A stretch of 64,000 nt of DNA from Puccinia triticina (lineage: Eukaryota; Basidiomycota; Pucciniomycetes; Pucciniales; Pucciniaceae). Made by a program: the position numbers and the translations under genes. The notes beneath the pieces were generated by a model. The model was not told the DNA's origin. It did no database searches and worked only from the letters and a program-made list of their open reading frames with translations. Positions within the stretch are counted from its first letter, which is position 1. Each line of letters opens with the position of its first letter. The stretch covers positions 8,051,501-8,115,500 of the forward strand of contig NC_070560.1 in NCBI RefSeq assembly GCF_026914185.1, in the 5' to 3' direction. This document shows, piece after piece, positions 11,985-22,984 of the stretch.

Positions 11985-12865
11985 TTGGACACAGCCACAC
12001 ACCCCACTCAATGACCAACCCGGTCATTGAGTGGACACACACTCTACTCAATGACCAATTACCCGGTCATCACGTGCACACACACTCCACTCAATGGCCG
12101 GACCGGGTCATCAAGTGGGTACAGTGTACACACTCCACTTGATGACCCAATTGGGTCATCCGTACCGACTTGATGGCCGGACTGGCTCATCAAGTGGACA
12201 CATACACTCCACTCAATGGCCGGACCGGTTCATCGAGTGGATACACCTCCACTCAATGACCAACCCGGTCATCGAGTGGATAACTACTCCACCAATGGTC
12301 ATTGAGTGGACACATACACTCCACTCAATGACCCGGTCCGGTCATCAAGTGGATAACTACTCCACTCAATGACCCTATCCAGCCATCAAGTGGATAACTA
12401 CTCCACTCAATGACCCAGTCCGGCCATTGAGTGGATAACTGCTCCACTCAATGACCCGGTCCGGCCATTGAGTGAATAACTGCTCCACTCAATGACCTGA
12501 TCTGGCCATCAAGTGGATAACTGCTCCACTCGATGACCTGATCCGGCCATTGAGTGGATAACAACCCCACTCGATGACCCGGTCTGGCCATTGAGTGGAT
12601 ACCTACTCCACTTGATGACCCGGTCTGGCCATCAAGTGGAGTAGTTATCCACTCAATGGCCGATCCGGTCATTGGTGGAGTAATCCACTCAATGGCCGAT
12701 CCGGTCATTGGTGGAGTAATCCACTCAATGTCCAATCCGGTCATTGGTGGAGTAATCCACTCAATGGCCAGATCAGGTCATCAAGTGGAGTGTATGTGTC
12801 CACTCAATGATTTGGTCTGGCCATTGAGTTGGTACGGATGACCCAATCGGGTCATTGAGGGGAGT
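11985..12865. repeat. About 40-bp palindromic satellite, CCACTCAATGACC / GGTCATTGAGTGG
   Basis: More than twenty degenerate monomers of about 40 bp each read CCACTCAATGACC, a short GC spacer, then GGTCATCGAGTGG or GGCCATTGAGTGG. Each monomer is therefore nearly its own inverse complement. The array resumes at about 13295-13450 beyond the foldback insertion. Core words (ATGACC...GGTCAT) are shared with the array at 45530-46035 and with a single unit at about 52410-52455. Confidence 0.85.
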
Positions 12866-12871
12866 GTGTAG

Positions 12872-13290
12872 CAGCGGTGGGCAGATACGTTATCCAGAAT
12901 TCCGCATTTTTTTGTTGTAAATTCAAATTTTGCACACAACGGTTCAACTTATCAGCAAGATTTAAACATCAGGGCTGTGTATTCCCAGTATCTTTAATTT
13001 GCGCAAAAAAAATCCCATGATTGTTGAGTAATTTTCTTTCAATCACTGATTATACACCAAATTTTCAGTTATCTGTAACTTAGTTACAGATAACGGAAAA
13101 TTTGTTGTGTAATTGATGATTAGAAGAAAATTAATCAGTAAACATGGAATGTTTTTTTTGCAAATGAAAGATACTGGGAATACAAAGCCCTAATGTTTAA
13201 CTCTTGCTGATAAGTTGAACCGTTGTGTGCAAAATTTGAATTTACAACAAAAAAATGCGGAATTCTGGATAACGTATCTGCCCACCGCTG
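12872..13290. mobile_element. Foldback (long-TIR) element, hAT-like ends
   Basis: The arms of about 200 bp are inverted copies, starting CAGCGGTGGGCAGATACGTT and ending with its inverse. The centre is near 13075-13095 (GTTATCTGTAACTTAGTTAC region). The flanks TGTGTAG (12865-12871) and TGTGTAG (13291-13297) are a 7-bp direct duplication. CAGNGGTGGGCA ends are typical of hAT elements, which normally make 8 bp. It lies inside the satellite, so it inserted after the array existed. Confidence 0.75.
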
Positions 13291-13709
13291 TGTGTAGCCA
13301 CTTGTTGAACCGGTCCGGCCATTGAGTGGAGTAGTTATCCTCGATGACCAGTAGTGGTGATCCACTCAATGACCCAAAGGTCATCGAGTGGGGTATGTAT
13401 CTACCCAATGACCGGGTTGGTCATTGAGTGGAGTGCATGTACATATGGGTGTTGGCTGACCCAATGATTGGCCTTTCATTGGAGGTGTATGATAAATACA
13501 TACATGATGGCCAGTCTTGACCCGCCCAGGTTCAGTGTGATGGGCACCAGTATGTTTCCGTTGCTCAGCCTGCATAAAATCCTCCTGGTGTGTGCTCAGC
13601 CAGCATAAAATCCTCCTGGTGTGAGGTTAAAAATATAATTGCGCAGCGTGCGCATCTCTAATGGTGAGGTGATAAAATGTTGCTGGTGAAATCCAATCAT
13701 GAACCCCCC

Positions 13710-14722
13710 TAATAGATTGAAACAGCTTTTGATACAAAGCCACATGTATTTACAAAAGAATTCTCTCTCAATATGGTCCGCTTTTCTTGGTGTTTGAAAA
13801 CTTCAGATGCAAGGATCAGGCCTTATATCGTCAGCTACAAGGCCTAAATTGCATCAGAAGAAGCGCACTCCCAAGCACTTCTTAAGTCCAGAGGGGCAGC
13901 CTCAGCGGGCTGACGGTTGATTTACAAAAAAGGAAAAAGTGAAAAAGCTTGATATTCCTGGGGCTCTCAGGCCAGATACAGGTTGTTGCAGGTAAGCCTC
14001 TCTGTGAGACAGAGACCATGCGGGGCTGCCTCACTGGGAGGCTTTGTTAAGCTCGAAGGGCGTTGGGAACTAGCTTTTTGTGTACATATTATCCAAAATT
14101 CAGCCAATTGGCTGAATTTTTGAGGCTCCGCGCGAAGTCGGGGTGATAGGATGCCCCGATCATGCAGATCTTGGATTGACTGGATAAACCAATCCTGATC
14201 ATGGAATAGGTTGGTCCGACGTTCTCCGGTCAGGTAACGTTGGACCAACCAACACCGATCACAGAAAGTGGCCCGGTGGTGTAATAGGTGTTCTTTTCTA
14301 TCCAACACTCTTCTTTATCATCTTCATCTCTGCACTTGGGGTGTGACCGCCAACTCCGGCTGGGCATGTTCCGTTCTCTTTTTCTTTCATTTCAATCTGT
14401 CTATCCGATTTACCCAAACAAGTGCCGTGTTGCCTCATTTTTCACACCGGTGTGCTCGGTGTGACTCTGGTGACCGATGACGTCACTGCCGGAGTCAAAA
14501 CCAGATGATGCTCCTCTTCTTTCTGTTTGGGCTGATATGATCATCATAGGACTTGTTGTGTTGTTTTGGGGGAGTTCTAGATTTCGCGCCTCCTCGGAGG
14601 GTGCTCGCGGAGGGACTCGTGTGAAATTCGCATCTGCGGGGGTCGCAGATTGCAGGGTATTTGCATTGTTTCAGTCACTTCAGCTGGGAGGCCACAGCAT
14701 CTGTTCTGATCCAAGACGGGCG
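13710..14722. other. Region upstream of fumarase; no separate gene seen
   Basis: About 13712-14250 has no recognisable coding signal. From 14477 the frame of the fumarase first exon is open upstream of the chosen start, but the peptide there lacks family similarity and is more likely leader sequence. The promoter and 5' untranslated region of the fumarase gene should lie here. Confidence 0.4.
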
Positions 14723-17033
14723 ATGAGTAATTTTATCCGATTCAACTCGATCTTTTTCCGATCCAGACTGATCCCGGTCCCTCTGCGATCACGAAGAACG
14801 TTGGCTTCCAGCTTTCCTCCTCCTTATCCCATGTCGACATCCAGCTCAAAGCAACCGCCGACGAAGATCAACGCTTCGTCGATTTCCCCAAAAATCACCA
14901 ACCAACAACCTCAGCCATCTGTCGATTCCTCAGGCCATGACCCGGACCAGCACTCGAGAGCAGCAACGCAGCACAGTCCCCTCAGCCGACTGCCTTCGCC
15001 TAGCAGGGATGGAGTCCATGCCAGGTTTATGTCTTCGACCTCGATCCAGCAAGCATATCGCAGCGAGTTCGATACGTTTGGAGAGTTGAAAGTACCGGCG
15101 GATAAATACTATGGAGCTCAGACGCAAAGGTTGGCTCTTCAAATCAACATCCGCGCCGAAAAAATAGTTTCCTGATCCACCCTCGGCCTTTACAGATCCC
15201 TTCAAAATTTTGACATTGGCGGTGAACAAGAGCGGATGCCACCAGCGCTGATCGAGGCTTTCGCTTATGTGAAGAAGTCCGCTGCCATCGTTAACATGAC
15301 CTACGGTTTGGATCCCAAAATAGGCCAGGCAATTTGTCAAGCTGCCGACGAGGTGCGTCATTTAGTCTCACACGTACCCTATCCTCTTCCCGGTTCATAA
15401 TACCCGCCACGTCTGCTGAAGTGATATTCCAACTTTGCAGGTTATCAGCGGCAAACTGAGTGACCATTTTCCCTTGGTTGTCTTCCAAACTGGTTCCGGT
15501 ACCCAAACCAACATGAATGTTAACGAGGTACTGTCCGCGGCACCAGCCTGATCAATCTGCAAAGACCTACATGTAATCATCGTCTCCTATATCATCAGGT
15601 GATATCGAACCGAGCAATTGAAATCCTTGGCGGAGAAAAGGGCAGCAAGAAGCCCGTCCACCCGAACGATCATGTCAATATGTCCCAATCCTCTAACGAC
15701 ACGTCAGTTATTAGTCTTGTACTCGGTCATGATGAATGTTCCCAATTCTAAAATTACACATGTACTCGCAGATTTCCTACGGCGATGCACGTGGCTGCCG
15801 TGTTTCAAATCACTCGGAATTTGATTCCTGCTCTCGAATCGCTCATCCGCGCGATTGGCGCCAAACGGGTAGAGTTCGACTCGATCATCAAGATCGGACG
15901 AACTCATCTACAGGATGCTACTCCGCTCACGCTTGGCCAAGAGTTTTCTGGCTATGAACAGCAGCTGATCAATGGTCTGGCGCGTGTCAAGGCTTCTTTG
16001 CCCAGACTCTCGATGCTTGCCCAGGGCGGGACAGCAGTTGGAACGGTCGGTTGAACACCATCTCATGCTGATTGTCGATTTCGCTCATGCCCTTTTTGTT
16101 TTGTGCAGGGTCTGAACACTAAATCTGGATTTGCTGAAGCCATCGCAAAGGAAATCACTCAGCAAACTGGGATTCCCTTCGAAACCGCACCTAACAAGTT
16201 CGAAGCGCTTGCCTCGCATGATGCCATTGTTGAGACATCTGGGGCTCTCAACGTGTTGGCGGTCAGTGCAATGAAAATCGCCAATGACATCCGATTCTTA
16301 GGTAGTGGACCTCGCTGTGGCCTTGGCGAATTGAGTCTGCCCGAGAACGAGCCTGGCAGTTCAATTATGCCTGGGAAGGTGAACCCTACCCAATGTGAAG
16401 CGGTGAGTATCCTCTGTTCACCAGTGCAGCTATTGGATCGCTGGAATTGATCCCAACACACTCAGCTTACTATGGTCGCCGCGCAAGTAATGGGTAATCA
16501 TACTACGATTTCGATAGCCGGGTCGAACGGTCATTTCGAAGTGCGTTCATCTGACATGATCCCACGATGCGTTTGAGGGCTGATTTCGGCATGTGAAAAA
16601 TGCAGTTGAACGTCTTCAAACCAGTTTTGATCAAGAATTTACTGCAGTCTATTAGGCTACTAGGGGACGGCTTCAGATCGTTTGAGACTAACTGTGTTGT
16701 GGGAATCGAAGCCAACAAGGCTAGGATTGAACAATTGCTCAACGAATCTTTGATGCTGGCCACCATTCTCAACAGTCGACTCGGTTATGACAGTCAGTAG
16801 CGCCAACCGCATCATTTGTTTTGCACGTGCCTCGGCTCTCGAGTTCAAATACTGATCTCTTGTATTTACACGCGAAAACAGATGTCGCCAAGTGTGCAAA
16901 GAAGGCTCACAAGGAAGGCACCACATTAAAGGAGGCTACATTATCTTTAGGCTTGCTCGATGGCGCTGAGTTTGACAAGATAGTTCGACCCGAGTTGATG
17001 TTGGGGCCCGATCATAAGCCCAAGTCTGGTTAG
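14723..17033 (+). CDS. FUM1: Fumarate hydratase (class II), mitochondrial
   Basis: Catalyses fumarate + water = L-malate in the TCA cycle as a homotetramer. Nine exons (14723-15129, 15196-15352, 15441-15527, 15599-15702, 15772-16045, 16109-16402, 16466-16540, 16606-16792, 16882-17033) give 578 aa with all phases consistent. The class II signature [11 protein letters not shown] is at residues 426-436; other conserved blocks are [43 protein letters not shown] and [15 protein letters not shown]. The N-terminus ([16 protein letters not shown]...RSRR) is an Arg-rich amphipathic mitochondrial leader. About 70 Ser/Pro-rich residues follow before the catalytic domain. An in-frame Met at residue 103 (position 15029) directly precedes the domain and could give a cytosolic form. 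The frame is open upstream to 14477; I preferred the ATG that begins the leader. Confidence 0.96.
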
Positions 17034-18460
17034 ACGTCTTAAAGTAACATGAATCAGCTCGCCCACAAATCTGAACTTGAGAAGCAAGCCTCCGTCAGGA
17101 GGGATTTACATCCTACTTCACCAAACTGCCACAGTCAGAATATGTTGGGGATCTGCTTTGTGTATTGATTCGACCGCTCATCTCTTTCAACTTTTTTTTA
17201 TTCGATACATTGTCAGAACTACATGCAGAAGAGACAAGTCCTACCATGGTGCAATTCAAGTTTAAGTGTAGAGAGAACTATTCATACTGAGGTTGTGAGC
17301 ACAGACTTGCTCTGGAAAATCCGAGGTTTGAGTGTATTTATGTCATGTGGAGTTTTTTTTTGTCTTCAAATTGGAAGGAATCTTGTGAAATAATTCAACT
17401 TCTGTAGGTTGGACAGCCCTCCCCCAAGTGATTTTAATCCAAACAAAGTCACTACAGCAAGGAATTTTACACATTGAAATATTTTTCCATCAAAATTAAA
17501 ATCTAGACTCCCCAAAAGGGGCAATTCCCTCCTGTTGGATGCTTGCTTTCCAAGTTCAAATCTTGCAGCATAGTAATTTCATCAAGCTTGCTGCAGTTGC
17601 AACTCTCATTAAAGAAAGCATGACCATTGGGCCACATTATCCAGCTGGGCCATGTTTCCACATGTGCTCAATTGTTTTATGTTGTGTCACATCCACTACT
17701 TTAGTTTCCCCTTGAATGCAGCCTGTTGAAAAGAATGCCGCAGGCAAGCGGAGCGGGAAAAAAATTGGGAAGTCGGCTTAGCCAAAAGCAGACGCAAAGT
17801 CTGAAAAAGAGACTGTTTACTTTATACTCTTAGGGGCTAAAGTGCCTAAGCAGGGAGTCTTGAGATGGGGCTCAGCCTCAAGTGCCACTCAGTTGAGTCA
17901 GGACTGATGTTTTGATTTCCTTGGATAGTCTCGGGTTTGAATAGACTATTTACATGTGTTCAAGATGTGGGCGCAAGCAACAAGAAGCACATAGATCACC
18001 AAATGGAGTGAGCAAAAATTGTTTTGGATGGTTTGCTATTGATGATGTTACAACTCTACTATATACAGTTAAATAGGACTAAGAGGAATAAAGACCACAC
18101 AAATTCACTCGCGGGCAAGCCTCTGCTGGACTTCATGGTAGTATATCAGTACAACTCGCAGAAAAAAAATGTGCTTCGACGGAAAACGTCATGAACTCTT
18201 TCTGATCAAAAGGGAAAGGTCCAAAGTTTTCAAATATTCATGTACATATATGTATTCTTTCAGCTTTATAACATTTCACAGAGTTTAGACCTTTTTATAC
18301 GTGTTTTTTTCTCGTCTATATGTTTTTCTTCTTCTTTTTTTTTGTCAATCGGCGGTGAATCAGCTTGCTTTTTCAACGCGTCATTCAAGTCGCCGGAATT
18401 CTCCTCAGTCGCACTGGTCCTGCAGTGCAGTGAAAGATTTTCGAATCCAGCTGGTGGGGT
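17034..18460. other. Convergent intergenic region; no gene seen
   Basis: This lies between the 3' ends of fumarase (+) and the GPI-type gene (-). About 17085-17110 has a CCTCCGTCAGGAGGG inverted word like other short dispersed elements in the window. The remainder is AT-rich without coding signal or clear transposon ends. Confidence 0.45.
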
Positions 18461-19727
18461 TTACAATATGAGGAGTGTTGCGACAGAAACTAGCCCCAGT
18501 GCGAAAGGACTATTGCTTCCGGCAACCTTGATAATCGCTGCGGAGGACTTGGAGTCTTCGGTACTCTGCAGGGTCAAAATCAGATGGTTAAGCAGCGGCA
18601 GGCTAAGATTATTTTTTGGGAGGAAAGGTAATGAGGAAAACACGGCAAGCTCACCTTGGTGCTGTCGTCTTTTTTGTCTGCAGGTGGTATCGAAGTTTCC
18701 TGCGCAGGTTGAAAAGTCGAATGTTTTGGATTAATTGGCACCGAAGGGTAAAAATTGTAAGAGACTTTGACACCGTGAAAGCTCACCTTATCATGCGTGT
18801 CTTCTTCTTCGTTCTCGTCCGATTCCCCTGAGGTGACTGGAGGCGGTGGAGGCGGTGGAGAGCTTTTTGCGGAACTAGAAGTGGGATTGCCACCCTTCTT
18901 GTCTGCACCCGGGTCTGTGGAAACTGGAGTAGGCAGAGCTTTCTCAGTCGTCTTCGAAGGCGTATCTTTATGCTTTTGGTTATCTGACGACGAGACGTCA
19001 CCCGATGAAACTGGGAGAGGGCTTCCGCCCTTAGAATTGCCCTCTTTAACATCCTTAGGTTTTGGCTTGCCTCCAGATGAGCCATCGCCTGATGAGACTG
19101 AAGGTAGTCCACCCGATGTGACTGGAGGTAGTCCACCCGATGTGACTGGAGGAGGAGGATCTTTGTTGGTCTTGGAAGACGTATCTTTGGGCGTTGGCTT
19201 GTCCGCTAACCCGTACCCGCCGCCCGATGAGACTTTGGGAAGTCCCCCGGCCGAAGAGACCCCAGGTATTTCATCTTCAGATTCGCCCTTGGGTGGGACA
19301 GGTTTATCGTTAGGTTTTGGCTTTCCTCCCGATGATCCATTGCCTGAGCCCGATCCGCCGGAAGTAACTACAGGCGGTGGAGTTTTTTCATCTGAACCGT
19401 GCTGCTTTGAGCTTGAAGTGTCACAAGCACACTTAACTGCAGGTACAACATCTGCAGGCTACAAAAGAGAAAACCAAAGATGTCATTATGGAGGAATCAG
19501 CTCGTCGGCACAATCTGTAATGAAAGTTAGAGGTTCTAGTCGACCTTGTTGGTTGGGTCCGGTCCGCCTCCTTGGAGAGCCGCCAGGACTTGATTGACCT
19601 TTGCGCCGATACCTCCGCCGTATCCAGCACTTCCAGAAGACGTGGAAGTAAGGGTGCCAAAGGTCTGGTAGGAGTCGGGAACGCAACAGAAGAGAACAAC
19701 CGCGAGTGAAATGGCGTTCTTTGACAT
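18461..19727 (-). CDS. GPI-type Ser/Pro/Gly-rich cell-wall protein
   Basis: Four exons (19727-19545, 19458-18787, 18699-18655, 18565-18461; all phase 0) give 334 aa. The N-terminal signal peptide is MSKNAISLAVVLFCCV. A short Gly/Ser segment with KVNQVLAALQGGG follows. Exon 2 starts with a KCACDTSSS motif and continues as a low-complexity domain with repeated PPVTSGG, SSGGKPKPK and KDTSSKT units, ending in an acidic stretch (ESDENEEDTHDK). Exon 4 encodes AGSNSPF plus a hydrophobic tail (ALGLVSVATLLIL), a good GPI-attachment signal. It shares architecture, exon phase and a Cys motif opening exon 2 with the gene at 6880-7884, but the sequences are not clearly homologous. The first intron uses an uncommon donor (GTCGAC). 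Surface or wall location is inferred. Confidence 0.78.
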
Positions 19728-21540
19728 CTCCAACGTGCGTATGACTATGAAGTTGAATTCTATCTAAATATATACCTTTGTACAATGTTTGTGTTATGTG
19801 GTGCAAGTGAAAGATAAGGAATAACTGGCCGCACAACGGAGACAAGTTTAAATACACCAGCTCATGCTGAGCACGAAGACAATTGGTCGAAAAGCCTGGC
19901 TAGGATATTTCAACAGCAAGTCCAAGGGTGCTCACCTCCGATTCATCAGATGGCGGCAAAACCCTGAGGTTGACACAGTTGACGGGCGTAACAGGGCGTA
20001 ACGATGACAAAAGACAGTGACCCTGAACTACTATCCATTCTGTCGCCGTGGCCATTACATTTTCAATTCTCAGTTGGTGCCGCTGAGAGTAATAGGGGAT
20101 CACAAGTCAGTGTTTACCCCTCTTTCACCGTGGATGCACCATCTATCGTGAGTAGCCGAGAGCGCCAGTGTCGATAGTCGGGAATGACGAGGAGTCATCG
20201 AGAGCCTAATGAGCAACAGATTTCAATCGGCTTGCACAGTAAGAATTGACTCATGGAGGGAAACACGTCGGGAAGGGTAGGGATTTAATCGGACTGATGC
20301 AGATGAAGTGTGATGAGAAAGTCGAAAAAATAAAGAGTTATACGCGCTAACTAGGGTACTTGTATGTACATGCTTTCTGTTGCTTTATTTTTGAGGGTTT
20401 TTGCTAACTTTTAACAAAAGTCCCCCTGGTGGGAGTCTCGCTGTGGCTGGCCGCGAAGGAGCGCTCCGCGCGGGTCCCCGTATAAGACACTCACAGGGAG
20501 TGAATGCAAATCTGAGAAAAGAAATGCTTCGCAGGTACCGGCACGGTATCGGGTTGAATCTCGACGAGGAAAGAGCTAACCGTGTTAAACTCTGATCTGT
20601 AGTTTACCGGGTGCGTGAGTTTTACAAGACTTATTTTACAAGGCATAACCCTTGTAAAAGTGGTCCTTTGTAATTTTATTACATGCACAGGACAAAACAT
20701 ATTTTTCCAAGGGATTCGGACTTTTCTTAGCCCATGTAAATAATTCATTGTGAAACATGCGGTGGAAAAATACTGTGTACAGGGGTATTGCGTATTATTA
20801 CAAAGTATGTTTTACAAACTTTGTAATAACACCTATGTATTTTCAATATTTGAACTTGAAACTGTATTTTTACGCGGTACAGAATACAAGGCTTGTTTGA
20901 TTCCGCTGGAAAAATTTATCACCGCAAGGTCAAACAACAATTTTACATGCCTCAACGCCTTGGTTCCGTAGGATGCCCCCCTATTTGTAAGTTTGTTGTT
21001 TGGAGTCCCGCCCCCCTCACCGTTCCCTCCATCCGCTAATTTTCTCTCAGCACATTCTGCTTTAGCCGATCTCCGTGAGCTGGTGAGATTACATTGAACA
21101 CGTCAGCCAGAAGCCATGACCTTGAGGATTTATCCCATCCCTCTCCCATACACCCCAATAACGAGCCAATCAATGGCTAAAAAATTTCTTTGCCGCTACC
21201 GGAAACAAAGAGACTCGTTCACCTCCGAAACCACTGCTCTCAAACAGGTCCAAGTCTACGTTGACAGTGTCAGGTGACCGAGGTCAGTCTCTTGGCTCCA
21301 GGTACCTACGCCCCCTCTGATATTGGGCCTGATACCTTGTTGTCGTGTTCTGATTTTTTCTTGGCTATGTATTTGTGTAGGCCGGCGGACAAACACTGGT
21401 GTGGCTGGACCATCCCGAGGCCACTCCTTCTACCCCCAAGCTCGCCAAACCCTCACTCGTCACCGCACAAAAACCGCTGACAGGTCGGAGCAGCCGAGGA
21501 CGCCAATTAGAGGAGACTGACCTCAAAGATCAGCTTGACC
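19728..21540. repeat. Intergenic DNA with a TTTTACAAGG-type repeat block
   Basis: No gene is supported. About 20590-20990 is rich in TTTTACAAG/CTTGTAAAA words, as is 22985-23415; the two blocks bracket the broken gene fragment at 21541-22080. A 34-bp segment next to that fragment is duplicated in tandem (about 21509-21542 and 21543-21576). About 20415-20480 resembles the AAGTCCC-type GC-rich dispersed repeat. Confidence 0.45.
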
Positions 21541-22080
21541 AAATTAGAGGAGACTGACCTCAAAGATCAGCTCAACCAGCTGTTCTTTATCTCTACACCT
21601 TCTGAGCAGCTTCATGTAGACATTCAGATCTTCGAACAGCCAGGCATCATCGTTATCAGGACCTTCATCCAACGCTGGGTCATCCAGTCCGTCACGGTAG
21701 GTCTTGTATCGTTCATAGGCTTGAGAGGCTTGTTGGATACGTTGGTAGGCTGCCTTGTCGAGCTTAGGGCCCTTGGGGGATCTCAAGATGACCGCCATCA
21801 GATTGACATTTTCACTTTCTAAGGACAGCGAAGATGGGAGAAGTGAGTACAAGCAAGATGATCAGCGCGCGGAAGATTGGCTACTGACTGGCATCCTCTT
21901 CGCAAAGTTCCTGGATCTCTCGAGGCGCTTTGACAAACTTCTTGATTTGTTCACAACGCCTATCATCAGCAATCTTCACTGCGACCTTCTTGGCATCTTC
22001 CTTGAATTCTCGAATCTCCTCGTACAGGCCACTGCGTGTTTCGAGTATCTCAGTGACATACTCAAAAGAAAGGAAAAATG
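21541..22080 (-). pseudogene. Fragment of a PX-associated (DUF3818/Lec1-like) protein gene
   Basis: On the minus strand two exons can be joined across a GT-AG intron of about 80 bp (donor GTCAGT near 21887, acceptor CTTAG near 21814). This gives about 150 residues with YEEIREFKEDAKK, RSPKGPKLDKAAYQRI, NDDAWLFEDLNVYMKLLRR and DKEQLVELIFE. This block resembles the PX-associated region of fungal PX-domain lipid-binding proteins, from memory of the family and not from a search. The frame ends shortly after ELIFE within a tandemly duplicated 34-bp segment, where the family normally continues (ELLKDI...). Upstream the reading is broken by a perfect hairpin. No PX domain is present. It is best described as a truncated gene relic, possibly captured between repeat blocks. 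Confidence 0.5.
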
Positions 22081-22103
22081 TGCGTATTTTTTTTGGAGAT
22101 AAT

Positions 22104-22148
22104 CAACTGACAATGAGAACATCCGCTGGATGTTCTCATTGTCAGTTG
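22104..22148. repeat. Perfect 21-bp-arm hairpin with 3-nt loop
   Basis: CAACTGACAATGAGAACATC and its exact inverse (21-bp arms) are separated by GCT. It sits at the 5' edge of the PX-associated gene fragment and disrupts its reading. Confidence 0.9.
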
Positions 22149-22422
22149 AGCAAAGTGTTGGGACAGCGGTTCATGATCAGAGATGACCCCCGTTTGTAAG
22201 CGAGGAGACTTGGATACATTGGGCGAGTTGAGGATCAAAATGAAAGTCTTGAAGACTGCAAAGACTCCCATCTCCCGGCTATGGAAGCCGCCTCGGATCT
22301 CCTTTCTGGCTAAATGGCTCCTGCCACCTGTTCCTTGTCTGTTCCTTGTCTGTTGACCGCTCTTGGTCCTCTCCTGTTTGGGTGCTGCTCTTCGCCTTGT
22401 ACATATTTCATTCTCTTAACCA

Positions 22423-22458
22423 CCGCTCTCAGCCTATATATATATAGGCTGAGAGCGG
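22423..22458. repeat. Perfect 36-bp palindrome centred on (TA)n
   Basis: CCGCTCTCAGCCTATATA is followed directly by its exact inverse complement. It lies about 275 bp from the perfect hairpin at 22104-22148; both are unusually exact for this otherwise degenerate region. Confidence 0.9.
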
Positions 22459-22984
22459 CCCTCTTGTAGAACCTACTACGACCTGCCTTGCAGAAGCTTG
22501 TCCGTTAGATTTCTCTTCAGACTCGGTCTTCTCGTATTGCAAGAGTCCCATTAGATGGGACTCATCACTTCTCTTTTGTATCTCTCTCACTAGCGACCTG
22601 CCGAACATCCTATTGTTCTCCTCCAACATAAAAAGGCCTCTGACTTGCTGCAATGGTATGAGAAATAAGTTTGCTCGTACTTTCCCTGCTCTTGAAACCA
22701 GCGAGCATCACAATACTAACAATCCGCAACTGACAATCACATATTCAAACATTGAAGAGAAGAAATGTCCAAGCAAAGGAAAGCAAGCACGCAAGCAAGA
22801 GGACTATCAAGCCAAAAATCAAAGAGCAAAAGACGGACAAAGTCAAGGAAACCAGCGACCCAACACAGAAGACCATTGAGCCCAAATGCTTGGCCACTCA
22901 ATCAAGCACCCACAAGGTTTCCCAGGGTTCCCAATGCTGAATACGTGTGGTGAGTCTCAAGACACACTGTTTTTGATGAGGCAG
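22459..22984. other. Unassigned stretch, no gene supported
   Basis: A minus-strand open frame of 74 codons ends in this area and a Lys/Gln-rich plus-strand frame lies at 22613-22953, but neither has family motifs or splice support. Confidence 0.4.

Larger units (their letters stand above)
11695..13709. mobile_element. TA-flanked non-autonomous element filled with palindromic satellite
   Basis: The left end GGGGGGTTCACAATTGGATT (11695) and right end AATCCAATCATGAACCCCCC (to 13709) are imperfect inverted repeats. Both are bordered by TA (11693-11694 and 13710-13711), the target duplication of Tc1/mariner-type elements. The 200-bp MITE at 62218-62417 has the same GGGGGTTCACAAT end. The interior is mostly satellite (11985-12865 and 13295-13450), interrupted by a 419-bp foldback element. 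No transposase is present. Confidence 0.65.

Noticed and set aside
11985..13450. CRISPR-like array
   Set aside because: Units are self-complementary and contiguous without unique spacers, in a eukaryotic genome; this is satellite DNA.
18797..19597. 266-codon plus-strand frame rich in Gly/Pro/Ser
   Set aside because: Exact antisense of the GPI-type wall-protein exon, which has a signal peptide, consistent introns and a GPI tail on the minus strand.
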